From contig OX393550.1 of NCBI GenBank assembly GCA_947650365.1, forward strand, positions 71,991,478-72,055,477: a stretch of DNA of 64,000 nucleotides, given 5' to 3'. Shown here in pieces: positions 23,753 to 34,965 of the stretch (the first letter of the stretch is position 1; each line of letters begins with the position of its first letter). The DNA comes from Chamaelirium japonicum (taxonomy: Eukaryota; Streptophyta; Magnoliopsida; Liliales; Melanthiaceae). A model generated the notes under the pieces. It was not told the DNA's origin, did no database searches, and saw nothing but the letters and a program-made list of their open reading frames with translations. A program made the position numbers and the translations under genes.

Positions 23753-25066
23753 GACCCCAACCCGATAACCTTAAGTAAATTATATATATAAATCTAGTAC
23801 TCCTCCCCATAATATCCTCTAAGAGACTCACCATGTGCCTTTCAATGCTTGGGATCGCTACAAGACTCCCTATATTTAAGGAGCCAAAATTATTTTCTAT
23901 TTTCTTAGGACCCCTACCCCACAATCATAAATAAATTATATACAAATCGAGTAATCCTTCTAAAAATATCCTTTAAGAGTATCGCTATATGCCTTCCTAT
24001 TTTTGGGATCGCAACCAGACTCTCAATATTTTTGGAGTCAAAATTGCATTATATTTTCTCAGGACCCCCTACCCTATAACAATAAGTAAATTATAAGAAA
24101 ATCAAGAGCTCCTCTCAAAAACACCCTCTAAGCGCCTCGCCATATTCTTTTCTATTTTTCGGATCGCTACTAAACTCTCTATATTTGAGGAGCCAAAATC
24201 GCTTTCTATTTTCTGAAAACTCCTACCCAATAACAATAAGTAAATTATATACAAATCAAGTACTCCTTCCCAAAACAATCTCCAATAGCCTCGCCATATG
24301 CCTTCCTATTTTACGATCGCTACCAGACTTCCATATTTAGACAGCCAAAATCACTCCTTATTTTCTCAAGATACCCACCCGATAATCAAAATTAAATTAT
24401 ATACAAATCAAACACTCCTTTCTATAATACCCTCAAAGGGCCTCGCCATGCACCTCCTTATTTTCAGGATCGCTATTAGACTCTATATATTTTGAGTGCC
24501 AAAATCGCTTCATATTTTTTTAGGACTCCTACACAACAACAATAAGTAAATTATATACAAATCAAGCACTCTTTCCAAAAATACCCTCTGAGAGGCATGC
24601 CATGTATCTCCTTATTTTTGGGATCGCTACCAGGATCCCTATATTTGGGTAGCCAAAATCGCTCCCTATTTTCTCTTGATCCCTTCCGATAACTATAGGT
24701 AAATTATATACAAATCATGCACTCCTCTCCAAAACACCCACCAAGAGCCATACCATATGCCATCCTATTTTTTGGATCACTACTAGACTCCCTATATTTT
24801 GGGAGCCAAAATCACTCCCAATTTTCTCGGAACCCCTATCTGACAACCATAAGTAAATTATATACAAATCGAGCACTCATCCCCAAATCACCCTCTAAGA
24901 GCCTCGCCATATGCCTCTCTGTTTTTTGGATCGCTAGCAGAATCCTGATATTTTGGGAGCCAAAATTGCTCCATATTTTCTCAAGACCCTTACCGAATAA
25001 TCAAACTTAAATTATATAAAAATCGAGCACTACTTTCTATAGCACCTTCAAAGAATCTCGCCATGC

Positions 25067-25071
25067 ACCTC
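25067..25071. other. Target-site duplication, left copy (ACCTC)
   Basis: ACCTC directly precedes the copia LTR and is repeated at 34961-34965. Joining the flanks restores a normal monomer matching 12446 onward in HOR copy 1. Confidence 0.93.
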
Positions 25072-27380
25072 TGTTAGAATTGGTGAGGTCTAAATCTCGT
25101 AAAAACCTATAGTTTAGTTATGTATGGTTGATAGTATAGGAATGCATATTGGTACGTACCTTAGTACGTGTTTTGATTACAGAACAGAGAGCCATGGCTA
25201 CATGGTAATCCACTTGAGTGGGAGACTCAAGGGACTGGTCCCATATAACCTAAATGAGTTCGCATCTCTGATTAGGGTTGGTCGCCCTATCAGGATAAGC
25301 TGTTGGGATGACAGAGCATGGATATCTCCACCACGGTCATTACCAGGCACATTGTCTATGGTCGAACGGAACCAACACGGTGCACAAATCGGTGAGCAGA
25401 CACCGGTGAACTAAACCATGTTTCTACTTAGGGTAAAACGGTCCTAAACCCTACGGAACCATGTCTGGTGGACTAACCAGTTGTGTGGTGCTTTGGCGCA
25501 CCAATATGTGAGGATCCGGATGCAGTTATCCAAAACCACGATGTACTGGGTTACCCGGCTGGTGTTGCATCAGTGTGTCACTCCTGCAGGCTATCCACAC
25601 CCCTAATGGGAGGTGCGTTCCTTGGTTTAACCTACGTCGTATTAAACCCTGACCAGGTGGTCATCAGTTGGACTGGTGACGGATCCGATTGCTCAGAAGA
25701 GTAATCAGAGGTACGATGTATATGGTCAACCTGGAAGGAATCGAGTCATATGAGCACTCGAGTCTGACGGTATTCTCCACCGATCGAGTTGCATCATGAC
25801 ACTAGATGGAGGGACAATGAGTTTACCATACTAAGCGGAGAGCAGGGGTATGAGGGAGAACATAGTAAGTCCGGGGGAATTGGAGTGCAGCATGCGTCGC
25901 ACTCTGGGTGGCTACGCAGGTTAACTTGGACTCAGAGGATCGATGGTACACTCGGGTAGTGTATCGATTGAGTCTAAGTTGGAATCCATGAACCCTGGTC
26001 CCTGAAGGTTCCACCTTATCGACATTATGTACGGTTCTTATACCATCTCCTCGAAATATAGAACGTAATTAGAGGAAGCGAGAAGTCCAAGCCTATGTTC
26101 CGTGAGTGCTTCGCACTAGTGCACGGTAGATGCGTAGCTACGTGTGTGCACTAAGGGAAAATCCTAGGTTAGTGCAGAGATGTGTGTAGTTATCCTCGCC
26201 ATAAGTGAACTTTGCTATATGGGTGCGATACACCGGGACATGTTGCGAGTTGACTGGTTGAATTTACTAGGGGTACCCTCCAGTGACCTCAGTTAATAGT
26301 AAAGTAACTTATCAAGATCACTTAAGGAAGAGTCGCTAAGTCTCGCGCACTAGAAATGGTTAATTTGAGGTATAAGGGCGTTTTGGTAAAAACGCATACT
26401 GCAAAGCCTCACTAGTGGCCGACCCTAGCTGTGGGAGACCCATGCAAGGCCGGCCCCTATATTATAGGGATGAGAATCTCCAATGATAGGGCCGGCCATA
26501 GGGATAAACATAGGGGTTTTGAATTGGTCAAAACAAGCCCTAAAAAGTGGGAAAACGGATAAAGAGATGGAGAGATAAAAGGGTGATAAAGGAGAGATAA
26601 TTGTGGGAGGTTGTTATCCCCTTGGGATAAGGGGGTAGGCCGGCCCTATATAAAGGGCTATAGGGGGCCGACCATAATGATAAGAAATCCGACCCCCCCT
26701 TTCCTTCATCTCTCCCTATCTCTCTTCTCATCTCCTTCCTCGTCTCTCCCCTCGCTTGCGCCATGAGATGGTGACTCATCTTCCTCGCATGGAGTTTCGT
26801 AGAAGGAGAAGGCTCGTCATATGGAGGCAATCAGAGATCCATCGATGAGGTGCCATGCATCGTGTGAGATTGGGTGAACTAGAAGACATCTCTCGTAACC
26901 TTTTCCTGTTCAGAATCTGTACAAAAAATTAGTGTTATTTTTGTGATTTCGGGAGCTACAAAAGTCCAAACGATGTGAAACTTATTGCAAAAGTTGCGTC
27001 TCGAAGTTGGATACCTATAGTCCAAATTTTAACTCAGTCCGAGTTTGGAGCAAAATGTTATGGCTGTCGTACCGAAGCTATGTCGAGCAGATCCGAGCCC
27101 GTCTCCATCGACAAAGAAGAAATTTGTCGCGGTGAAAGAATCCACACGCAGGTATAATCTCTAACAAGTAGATCTAACTTAGATAGAACATGCATACATG
27201 CTAGATTGTTCTTTCGTGTTAGATCGTCGTTAGGGGTTCGCGTAGTTGCCATGCTAGATTCATACACGTATATGTAGATCGTTTCGATGAAAATTTTGAT
27301 ATGTAACACACACCGCTCTCGGTCCTCGGACCTTCTCTTTGCTTTCGCTACGGGCCTCTACCATGGATTTATTTCCAATA
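25072..27380 (+). repeat. 5' LTR of the copia element (2309 bp)
   Basis: Starts TGTTAGAATTGG and ends ATTTCCAATA, where the other LTR ends ATTTCCAACA, so the terminal CA has become TA. By eye there are 19 differences from the 3' LTR in the first ~320 bp, mostly transitions. It contains a GGCCGGCC-rich patch (about 26440-26500) and a TATA motif. Short open frames present in both LTRs are not credible genes. Confidence 0.95.
26647..26654 (+). promoter_or_regulatory. TATA box of the copia 5' LTR
   Basis: TATATAAA follows a GGCCGGCCC patch. The same motif is kept in the 3' LTR at 34229-34236. Transcription would begin about 30 bp downstream; this is inferred only. Confidence 0.6.
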
Positions 27381-27382
27381 AT

Positions 27383-27394
27383 TGGTATCAGAGC
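27383..27394 (+). promoter_or_regulatory. Copia primer-binding site (initiator Met tRNA)
   Basis: TGGTATCAGAGC starts 2 bases after the LTR end. It is the standard plant Ty1/copia primer site, complementary to the 3' end of initiator methionine tRNA. Confidence 0.95.
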
Positions 27395-29452
27395 TAGGTT
27401 GTCGTGTGCATTTCATATTTTTTCATGAAACCGTCATATGCGCGCATGAATAGTATGTACCGCCATTGGGGTTCTACGAGTAGATCATGCATAGTATATT
27501 TTGTATGTTCTATGAATTGTTCTTGCAGGGCGCTGCTTCTAAAATTAATCTAGATTTGTGATTGCTTGCTACCGGGGGTCAGACCCCGTATTAGCAAATA
27601 TGTCTGGATGTGTTTTCTTCTGTGTGTGAATAGATTTTAGAGCCATAGTCGGGCAAGAGGTGAAGATTTACCACCCTTGATTCCAAGGCTTTTTTGCTAG
27701 GTTTGTTTTTCCTTTTTATTTTAGGAAATTGTGTATGAGCGAGCACTTGCTCGAAGCGTACTAGAGCTTTTTCGGTTACAGATTGAAGAGGAGAACTTGC
27801 CGTGGAGATCCACCACTGAGAGGACGAGCGGAACCTTGGAGGACGATGGCGATCCGGCGAAGCATACACGATGATGGCAAAGGGCAGAAAGCGTCAGGAG
27901 ATCGTATACAGAGGCTTGCACCGGATCGAGAATTCTTGCGAATGAGACAGAGGGCCTACGCTGTGCCAGTCAGGTTCAGGGGTCGGACCCTGTACTTGAT
28001 TCAGTTTTGTGCTTGTGTCTTTCAGTAGTTCTTTATATTTCTGTAGAGAACCCTGATGCGATAATTTAATTATCTGTGTTAGAGGGATGCCTTTCCCCTC
28101 GGGTCCTAGTGACCTTATTAGGATAGGATTCCACTAGTGATGCCTATTATTTAATTGACCCTTGATGATAACATGAATTCCTCACATTTGGTTATGCCAC
28201 CATTAGGTCAACACCCAATTAGTCGGGTGTGCCTATTTGGCCAGCATCGAAACCTAGAATGAGTTGGAATTCTACTATGACATCATTCATCAAATTTATA
28301 AGTAAGGCGCCATGGTAGTAGAAGACCTTTCCAGTCAGTCTGACCTTAGGCTAGGCTCCAGAGCATTAGCGTGATAGCCAAGTTTGTGGAGCATCGATGT
28401 TCTTGGAATATGTAATGTGACCCTTTAGTGGAGAAATCCACTCGAGGCAGGGACTATGATATTCCGAGATCGATTAATACTTTGCGAAAAGCTTGAAATG
28501 CTAGTGGGAGCACGGTATGACCAGGGTCTAGTGTATTGGTTGTCGTGACCTTAGTGTACACTCATACTTGTATTAAATAATCCTCAAATTTAATAAGGGA
28601 TGTGTAAGAGGACTCGTTGAGATCCTCTAGCCTCCACAACCAACTGCTCTGTGTCTGGGTAGAAGGGCGTAGCTCGACACCCCCTAGGGTGAGGGTTATG
28701 TTTTTCCATTCCAGATAACTTAGCGGTCTTCTTCAGGATATGGCAGTTACGGGGCCAGGAGAGAAGGGCTTTTTATCCCACCCTAGTGGGGGCTGCATGA
28801 ACTCCCGTGCCGTAATTGCTTAGGCTTGTGGGTAAGCATCCGTAGTGGACGTGAGGTATTCGTTGCTCAGACAATGGGGATCACGTGGCACTGGCCAAAA
28901 GGACAACCATGGTCCATCAAAGCCCTTAGTTGGCAGATTTGGATAGGGTCAAGGAAAGGCCCGTGTAAGCGAATTGATGCTGCATGATGCCCCCTAGGGC
29001 AGGTGTAGTCGATTCCGAGATCTTACATACATGGTTAATTAATCTATAGAGGTGTCTTTGCTGTGAGGGTAGCGCTGACATTTGGATATAATTAGCTTGT
29101 TTTAAAAATCCATAAAATAAGTTATTTTGTATTTGTTTTCATTCAACCATATAGTTCCCCTATCCGTTATCCCATAAGAGAACCAGTTATCGGGTCTCTA
29201 ACTACGTAGAGCGGAAGCGCTATCTTTAGCTTATGCTTAGGGTAGTAAACGTATATTGGCTTCCAATCTAAATATCCTTGTACTAGACCTAACAGGTCCA
29301 GATATCACTAGGGCACTAACTAGGGCATATGATGACTAGCGAGAGTCTGAGGAGATGTGTAAGTTCTGTGCCATAGCAGACTTGCGGACAACTCCTTAGA
29401 AGCAAGTCAGAGATATGCCGGGTCTTCTCAAAATAAGTTTTACTTGCATTAG
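27395..29452 (+). other. Copia leader / unrecognised internal region
   Basis: About 2 kb between the PBS and the first recognisable gag remnant. I recognise no protein in any frame. It may hold an untranslated leader plus gag sequence decayed beyond recognition, or unrelated sequence captured by the element. A short inverted repeat (GGGGTC/GACCCC) lies near 27575-27590. Confidence 0.5.
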
Positions 29453-29740
29453 ATGTCTGCTAGGCGAAGTCGGTGGACTCATCGCTTATCCACCAAGATA
29501 CTTGTCGGTACCAAGATGTCAAAGGGTATGCCTGTTCGGAAAAACATCTTTGAGTTCCAGATCGAACTAGATTCAAAAGACATGGTGCCAGATGACGAGG
29601 TGGTGGAAGACGTCTATCTTGCATCCTTGTTTGGAACCTTCGAAGACGTTGTCAGAGACTTTAGCTTTAATAAGCTAGAAATGACAAACGTAGAACTTCT
29701 AAGGAGTTTTTCAAAAGATAAAGGATGGGATCAAGATTAA
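29453..29740 (+). pseudogene. Copia gag remnant
   Basis: An open stretch of 95 codons resembles the middle of plant copia Gag. Conserved spacing includes LVGTKMSKGMPV, a region matching the family's LESLP-SF segment (here LASLFGTFEDVV) and FNKLEMTNVELL. Both ends of the protein are missing. A whole copia Gag is usually several hundred residues, so this is a fragment. Confidence 0.7.
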
Positions 29741-30439
29741 AGGCAATGCCTTTAGTGCTTAACCTAGGTCTTCTATAGAAGAACCTAAAGGAGTAACTTA
29801 TCAGAGATTGAGAACTATTCTAGTGCAGAAACTGGTGTGAACTCCTAAGTCTAGTGACGCCAAGAACAAAAGTATTTCCGTTGTGGCAAGTGTAGGGGGG
29901 TATTTGAAGATTGAGTATGGACTCAGGGTGTTAGGGGTTAAGTCACTATCTAGTAGCAGTTCTTATACTTCTTGGAATGTAGACTTCGGGTCTACAGAGA
30001 TTCAAGAAAAAACAGAAGGCTACTTTATAATGAAGTAATCCTAACATAGGTACTGATGCCATAAGGCGCTGCGGAAGCTGTTAGATATGATTGTCTTAGT
30101 TTTTTCGAAACACGGATTTTGATTTTTAGAGATGTAGTTCTGTTTCCTCCTTAGTAAATGAAGTCTTTAGTTTTAGACAGCACCGTAGGTGTGTATCTTA
30201 AATTGAATTGATAGCATCATAGTTAGAGGAATAGATCAGAAAAATCTCTTTGTATTTAATCTTAATTCGGAAATAGATTTCATGACAGCTGCAGCATCTA
30301 ATTGAAATTCATCTAAATCCTTCGGAGAAGTTATCCCATTTGTGACCCCTCTGATTTAGATATTCTGCCTTAGATAAATTCAGATATAATAGAAGGCCGA
30401 GTTTCTGTTCACAGATTCATCGGAGATCCTTCTAACCTA
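29741..30439 (+). other. Decayed copia sequence, no domain recognised
   Basis: About 700 bp where the end of gag, the protease and the integrase zinc region would be expected. I found no readable motif such as the protease D-S-G or a CCHC knuckle. It is probably eroded coding sequence. Confidence 0.5.
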
Positions 30440-31040
30440 TGAGTATTAACTGGAAGGCAGAATAACTAAAAGGGCTACTAAGGTATTGGTGTTAGTTAAT
30501 TTTGACGTCTATGGTTCCAAGAGCGTCTAGACGATAGAAGACTCTTCGATTTAATCGAAGGACTAAGTCACTATCGGACGAGTTCCATAGGATCCTGAGG
30601 AAGCATGGGATTAGCTCCCAATTAAATGCTCCAAGGATGACACGTCAGAATAAAGTCTCCGAGAGAAGGAATCGGACCCTGTTTGACATGGTCCGTAGTA
30701 TGATGAATATTGCCAAGTGTACTACCCACCTTTTGGTGGGGTTGTATCTTAAAAACAGTAGCTTATATCTGAAACTATCTCTCATCTAGATCGGTACCTC
30801 AGACCTATAAAGAGCTATGGTCTAAGCGGAAGCTGACACTATAGTGTCTCGAGATATAGGGTTGTCCTGCACTCGTGCAAAAGGACAAGAGGGATTAGAT
30901 GGAGATATAGTTCCAGATGTATCTGTTTGTAGGTTACCCTTAGGAGGCATAAGGTGAACTGTTTTATGATCTTGAGGTTAGGAAAGTAATCGTTTCTATG
31001 AATACCATCTATCTAGACCAGGATTATATTATAAACCATA
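30440..31040 (+). pseudogene. Copia integrase remnant
   Basis: Several frames carry recognisable copia integrase pieces. LEGRITKRA and FDVYGSKSV (about 30445-30530) match the start of the core. QNKVSERRNRTLFDMVRSMM (within 30607-30717) is the conserved block holding the catalytic Glu. ELWSKRK, GCPALV and FVGYP-like strings follow (30750-30940), and VSMNTIYLDQDYI ends it near 31035. Multiple stops and frame changes separate the pieces. Confidence 0.82.
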
Positions 31041-31419
31041 AGTTTACCGGTAAGGTAGTTCTGGGTGAACTACTGGGTACTGGTAGAGAGTGCGCATCTG
31101 AAAACGTAGTGGAAGTAGATGATACAAGAAACTAGTATACCAGACACTGTAGAAACAATTCACTTTTGTATCACCACCACCTCGTCGTTGTGGGACCATC
31201 AGAGCTCCTGAAAGATACTATGGAGAAACTTCGATAGTTAATCCAGAGTTTCAGGAGAATGATCCCTAGAGCTACGAAGAAGTAGTAGGAGCTTCCGACA
31301 GCTCTAACTGACAAAAGACTATGGAGGCAAATTTGCATCAATGTCCCTTGGAACAGTCTTGACGCTTATAACACTATCACCCTTCAGGGTGTAGGAGGTG
31401 TATAAGAAGTGCACCCGGT

Positions 31420-32040
31420 TAAGACTTAAGTAGCTAGATTAGTTACCAAAGGAGAAGGGATTGACTATGTCAAAACCAGCTCACTGGTAGCTATGCCTAA
31501 GTCTATAATGGATCCTCTTAATCCATCACAGCCCATTATAATTGGGAGATCTGGTTGATGGATGTCAAGATAGTTATTCCCTAACGAGAATTTGAAAAAG
31601 ACATATGGATGATGTAGCCCCAGGTTTGTGTCAGTAGGTTAGGAAGATTTGGAATGCAAGTTGTAATGGTCCATTATGGACTGATGCAAGCATCCAAGTT
31701 GAAATATCTATTTTGATCAAGGGAATCCGCTCATACGGATTTGATCAGAATGAGGATAAACCAAGTGGGTACAAGAAAAGTGAAAAAACTACAAGGGTGT
31801 ACTTAGTACTTTACGTTAACGATATTCTACTGATTGAAAATAACGTAAGAATATTATTTACGGCAAAGGTTTGTAGTCATCACAATTCGATGTGAAAGAC
31901 CCTAGTGAGGCGAGTTATGTTCTGGGAATCAAGGTAACTCGAGATTACCAGAGCAAGATTCTCTTGCTGTCACAGGCTACGCATGAAGATAAGATTCTAG
32001 CCAGATTCATTTTACGAGGCTAGATATCTATTGCGCAGTA
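31420..32040 (+). pseudogene. Copia reverse transcriptase remnant
   Basis: ARLVTKGEGIDY and LVAMPKSI (about 31430-31510) match the N-terminal RT block. IRSYGFDQNEDKPSGYKK and LVLYVNDILLIE (31725-31845) match the block holding the catalytic YVDD, here YVND, so an active-site Asp is lost. FDVKDPSEASYVLGIKV (about 31888-31940) and LLSQATHEDKILARF follow in another frame. Stops and frameshifts occur throughout. Confidence 0.88.
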
Positions 32041-32265
32041 GGATTCATGGGTCAGTTTCAGTCGAACTCGGGTCCAAATCACTGGACTAAAGTGAAGGGT
32101 ATACTCAGAAATCCTCATTAAGTAAGGATTGTGAGTTAGCTTGCACTTCATAGGTCCTGATATCGATTGGATGCACAAGGTCTGACTTTGGTGTCAGATG
32201 TGTGTTCCAGAGAATCGATTTCAGGAATAGTTTTTATCTTGGGATTAGAAATGGTAGTTGGTAGA

Positions 32266-32580
32266 GTGTGAAGCAAGAGTGCATCACAGACTCTACCACA
32301 GAGGCTTAGCACGTTGTTGCGTGCGAGGTAGTATATCAGGTGGTAAGGCTTAGGACGTTCTTTGAGAACTTGGGATGTGTACCAGAGGCTTAGTTATCTG
32401 TTGTTGCAACAGAAGAGCGGTAATCAAGGTCCAAGGATACTAGGCACAACTGTGAGGGGAAACCCATCAAGTACAAAATCCACTTGATCTGACAATTATA
32501 GGAGGAAATGCAAGTAGCGGTACTGAGGTGGAATCTACAGATAATGTTGCCAATTCCTTTAGGGAATTCCTGTAAAAGCT
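32266..32580 (+). pseudogene. Copia RNase H remnant
   Basis: SVKQECITDSTTEA followed after a stop by ACEVVYQVVRLRTFFENLG matches the copia RNase H block (family form near STxEAEYVA). VESTDNVANSFREFL near 32530-32575 matches the C-terminal DN-ADP-TK segment. The catalytic region is broken by a stop. Confidence 0.8.
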
Positions 32581-32635
32581 TTTAGGCAGCATGTAGAAGC
32601 TACAGAGCTCAACACCGTTATTCCTCGTTAGACCT

Positions 32636-32645
32636 AGTGGGAGAT
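32636..32645 (+). promoter_or_regulatory. Polypurine tract of the copia element
   Basis: AGTGGGAGAT lies directly before the 3' LTR TGTTAG, the usual form in plant copia elements. It primes plus-strand DNA synthesis. Confidence 0.88.
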
Positions 32646-34960
32646 TGTTAGAATTGGTGAGGTCTAAAGCTCGTAAAAACCTATAGTTTAGCTGTGTATA
32701 GTTGATAGTATAGAAATGCATATTGGTACGTACCTTAGTACGTGTTCTGATTACAGAACAGAGAGCCATGACTACATGGTAATCCACTTGAGTGGGAGAC
32801 TCAAAGGACTAGTCCCATGTAACCTAAATGAGTTCGCAGCTCTGATTAGGGTTGGTTGCCCTATCAGGATAATCTGTTGGGATGACAGAGCGTGGATGTC
32901 TCCACCACGGTCATTACCAAGCACAGTGTCTGTGGTCGAACGGAACCAACACGGTGCACAGATCGGTGAGCAGACACCGGTGCACTAAACCGTGTTTCTG
33001 CTTAGGATAAAACGGTCCTAAACCTTGAGAAACCATATCTGGTGGACTAACCAGTTGTGTGGTGCTTTGGCGCACCAATGTGTGAGGATCCGAATGCAGT
33101 TATCCAAAACCATGGTGTACTGGGTTACCCGACTGGCGTTGCATCAGTGTGTCACTCCTGCAGGCTATCCATACCCCTAACGGAAGGTGTGTTCCTTGGT
33201 CTGACCTACGTCGTATTAAACCCTGGCCAGGTGGTCATCAGTTGGACTGGTGACGGATCTGGTTGCTCGGAAGAGTAATCAGAGGTACAATGTATATGGT
33301 CAACCTAGAAGGAATCGAGTCATATGAGCACTCGAGTCTGACGGTATTCTCTACCGCTCGAGTTGCATCATGGCACTAGATGGAGGGACAACGAGTTTAC
33401 CATACTAAGCGGAGATCAGGGGTATGAGGGAGAACATAGTAAGTTTGGGGGAATTGGAGTGCAGCATGCGTCGCACTCTGGGTGGCTACGCAGGTTAACT
33501 TGGACTCAGAGGATCGATGGTACACTCGGGTAGTGTGTCGATCGAGTCTAAGTTGGAAGCCATGAACCCTGGTCCCTGAAGGTTCCACCTTATCGATATT
33601 ATGTACGGTTCTTATACCATCTCCTCGAAACATAGAACGTAATTAGAGGAAGCGAGAAGTCCAAGCCTATGTTCCGTAAGTGCTTCGCACTAGTGCACGG
33701 TAGATGCGTAAATACGTGTGTGCACTAAGGGGAAACCCTAGGTTAGTGCAGAGATGCGTGTAGTTATCCCTCGCCATAAGTAAACTTTGTTACATGGGTG
33801 CGATGCACCGGGACATGTTGCGAGTTGACTGGTTGACTTTACTAGGGGCACCCTCCAGTGACCTCAGTTAATAGTAAAGTAACTTATCAAGATCACTTAA
33901 GGAAGAGTCGTTAAGTCTCGCACACTAGAAATGGTCAATTTGAGGCATAAGGGCGTTTTGGTAAAAACACACACTGAAAAGCCTCACTAGTGGCCGACCC
34001 TAGCTGTGGGAGACCCATGCAAGGCCGGCCCCTATATTATAGGGATAAGAATCCCCAATGATAGGGCCGGCCATAGGGATAAACATAGGGGTTTTGAATT
34101 GGTCAAAATAAGCCCTAAAAAGTGGGAAAACGGATAAAGAGATGGAGAGATAAAAGGGTGATAAAGGAGAGATAATTATGGGAGGTTATTATCCCCTTGG
34201 ATCCTTATCCAAGGGGGTAGGCTGGCCCTATATAAAGGGCTATAGGGGGCCGGCCATAATGATAAGAAATCTGACCCCCCCTTTCCTTCATCTCTCCCTA
34301 TCTCTCTTCTCATCTCCTTCCTTGCCTCTCCCTTCGCTTGCGCCATGAGATAGCGACTCGTCTTCCTCACGTGGTGTTTCGTAGAAGGAGAAGGCTCGTC
34401 GTATGGAGGCACTCAGAGATCCATCGATGAGGTGCCGTACATTGTGTGAGATCGGGTGAACTAGAAGGCATCTTCTGCAACCTTTTGCTGTCTAGAATCT
34501 GTACAGAAAATCAGCGTTGTTTCTAAGATTTCGGGAGCTACAGAAGTCCAAATGATGTGAAACTTTTCAAAAGTTGCGTCTCAAAGTTGGCTACCTACAG
34601 TCCAAATTTCAGCCCAATCCGAATTCAGAGCAAAAAGTTATGGCCGTCGTACCAAAGCTATATCGAGCAGATCCGAGCCCGTTTCCATCGACAAAGAAGA
34701 AATTTGTCGCGATAAAAGAATCCGCACACAGGTATGATCTCTAACAAGTAGATCTAACTTAGATAGAACATGCATGAATGCTAGATTGTTCTTTTGTGTT
34801 AGATCGTCGTTAGGGGTTAGCATAGTTGCCATGCTAGATTCATACACGCATATGTAGATCGTTTCGATAAAAATTTTGATATGTAACGCACACCACTCTC
34901 AGTCCTCGGACCTTCTCTTTGCTTCCGCTGCGGGCCTCTACCATGGATTTATTTCCAACA
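32646..34960 (+). repeat. 3' LTR of the copia element (2315 bp)
   Basis: Starts TGTTAGAATTGG, ends TTTCCAACA with an intact CA. It differs from the 5' LTR by about 6% in the part compared and has a small insertion creating a CCTTGGATCC palindrome near 34195-34215. It is followed by the duplicated target ACCTC. Confidence 0.95.
34229..34236 (+). promoter_or_regulatory. TATA box of the copia 3' LTR
   Basis: TATATAAA is identical to the motif in the 5' LTR. In this copy it could drive readout into the satellite to the right; activity is untested. Confidence 0.5.
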
Positions 34961-34965
34961 ACCTC
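34961..34965. other. Target-site duplication, right copy (ACCTC)
   Basis: Matches 25067-25071 exactly. Satellite resumes in phase at this point with CTTATTTTTGGGATC. Confidence 0.93.

Larger units (their letters stand above)
11149..25071. repeat. Satellite array, block A (about 154-bp monomers, ~90 copies)
   Basis: Head-to-tail monomers of about 154 bp. The most constant parts are AAGTAAATTATATACAAATC, then GAGCACTCCTCC, AAGAGCCTCGCCATGTGCC, TTTTTGGGATCGCTACCAGA, TATTTGGGGAGCCAAAATCG and TTTTCTCAGGACCCCCACC. Adjacent monomers differ by about 20% or more. The block is bounded on the left by the gypsy LTR and on the right by the copia insertion. No gene was found: open frames end at the TAA in the CATAAGTAA motif of each monomer, and 154 is not a multiple of three. 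Confidence 0.96.
25072..34960 (+). mobile_element. Ty1/copia LTR retrotransposon, complete but degenerate (9889 bp)
   Basis: Two long LTRs (25072-27380 and 32646-34960), PBS, PPT and an exact 5-bp target duplication define the element. The internal order gag, integrase, reverse transcriptase, RNase H is the Ty1/copia order. All coding parts carry many stops and frameshifts, so the element cannot encode its own proteins. It lies in HOR copy 2, about 1.3 kb from the copy start. Confidence 0.95.

Noticed and set aside
25124..25414. 96-codon frame in the copia 5' LTR, with a matching frame at 32716-32988 and a second pair at 25483-25704 and 33057-33278
   Set aside because: Present in both LTRs and keeping a similar length only because the LTRs are copies of each other. 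It overlaps expected U3 and shows no known domain.
27783..28028. 81-codon frame after the copia PBS
   Set aside because: No similarity to Gag recognised and no supporting context; left as part of the unexplained leader.
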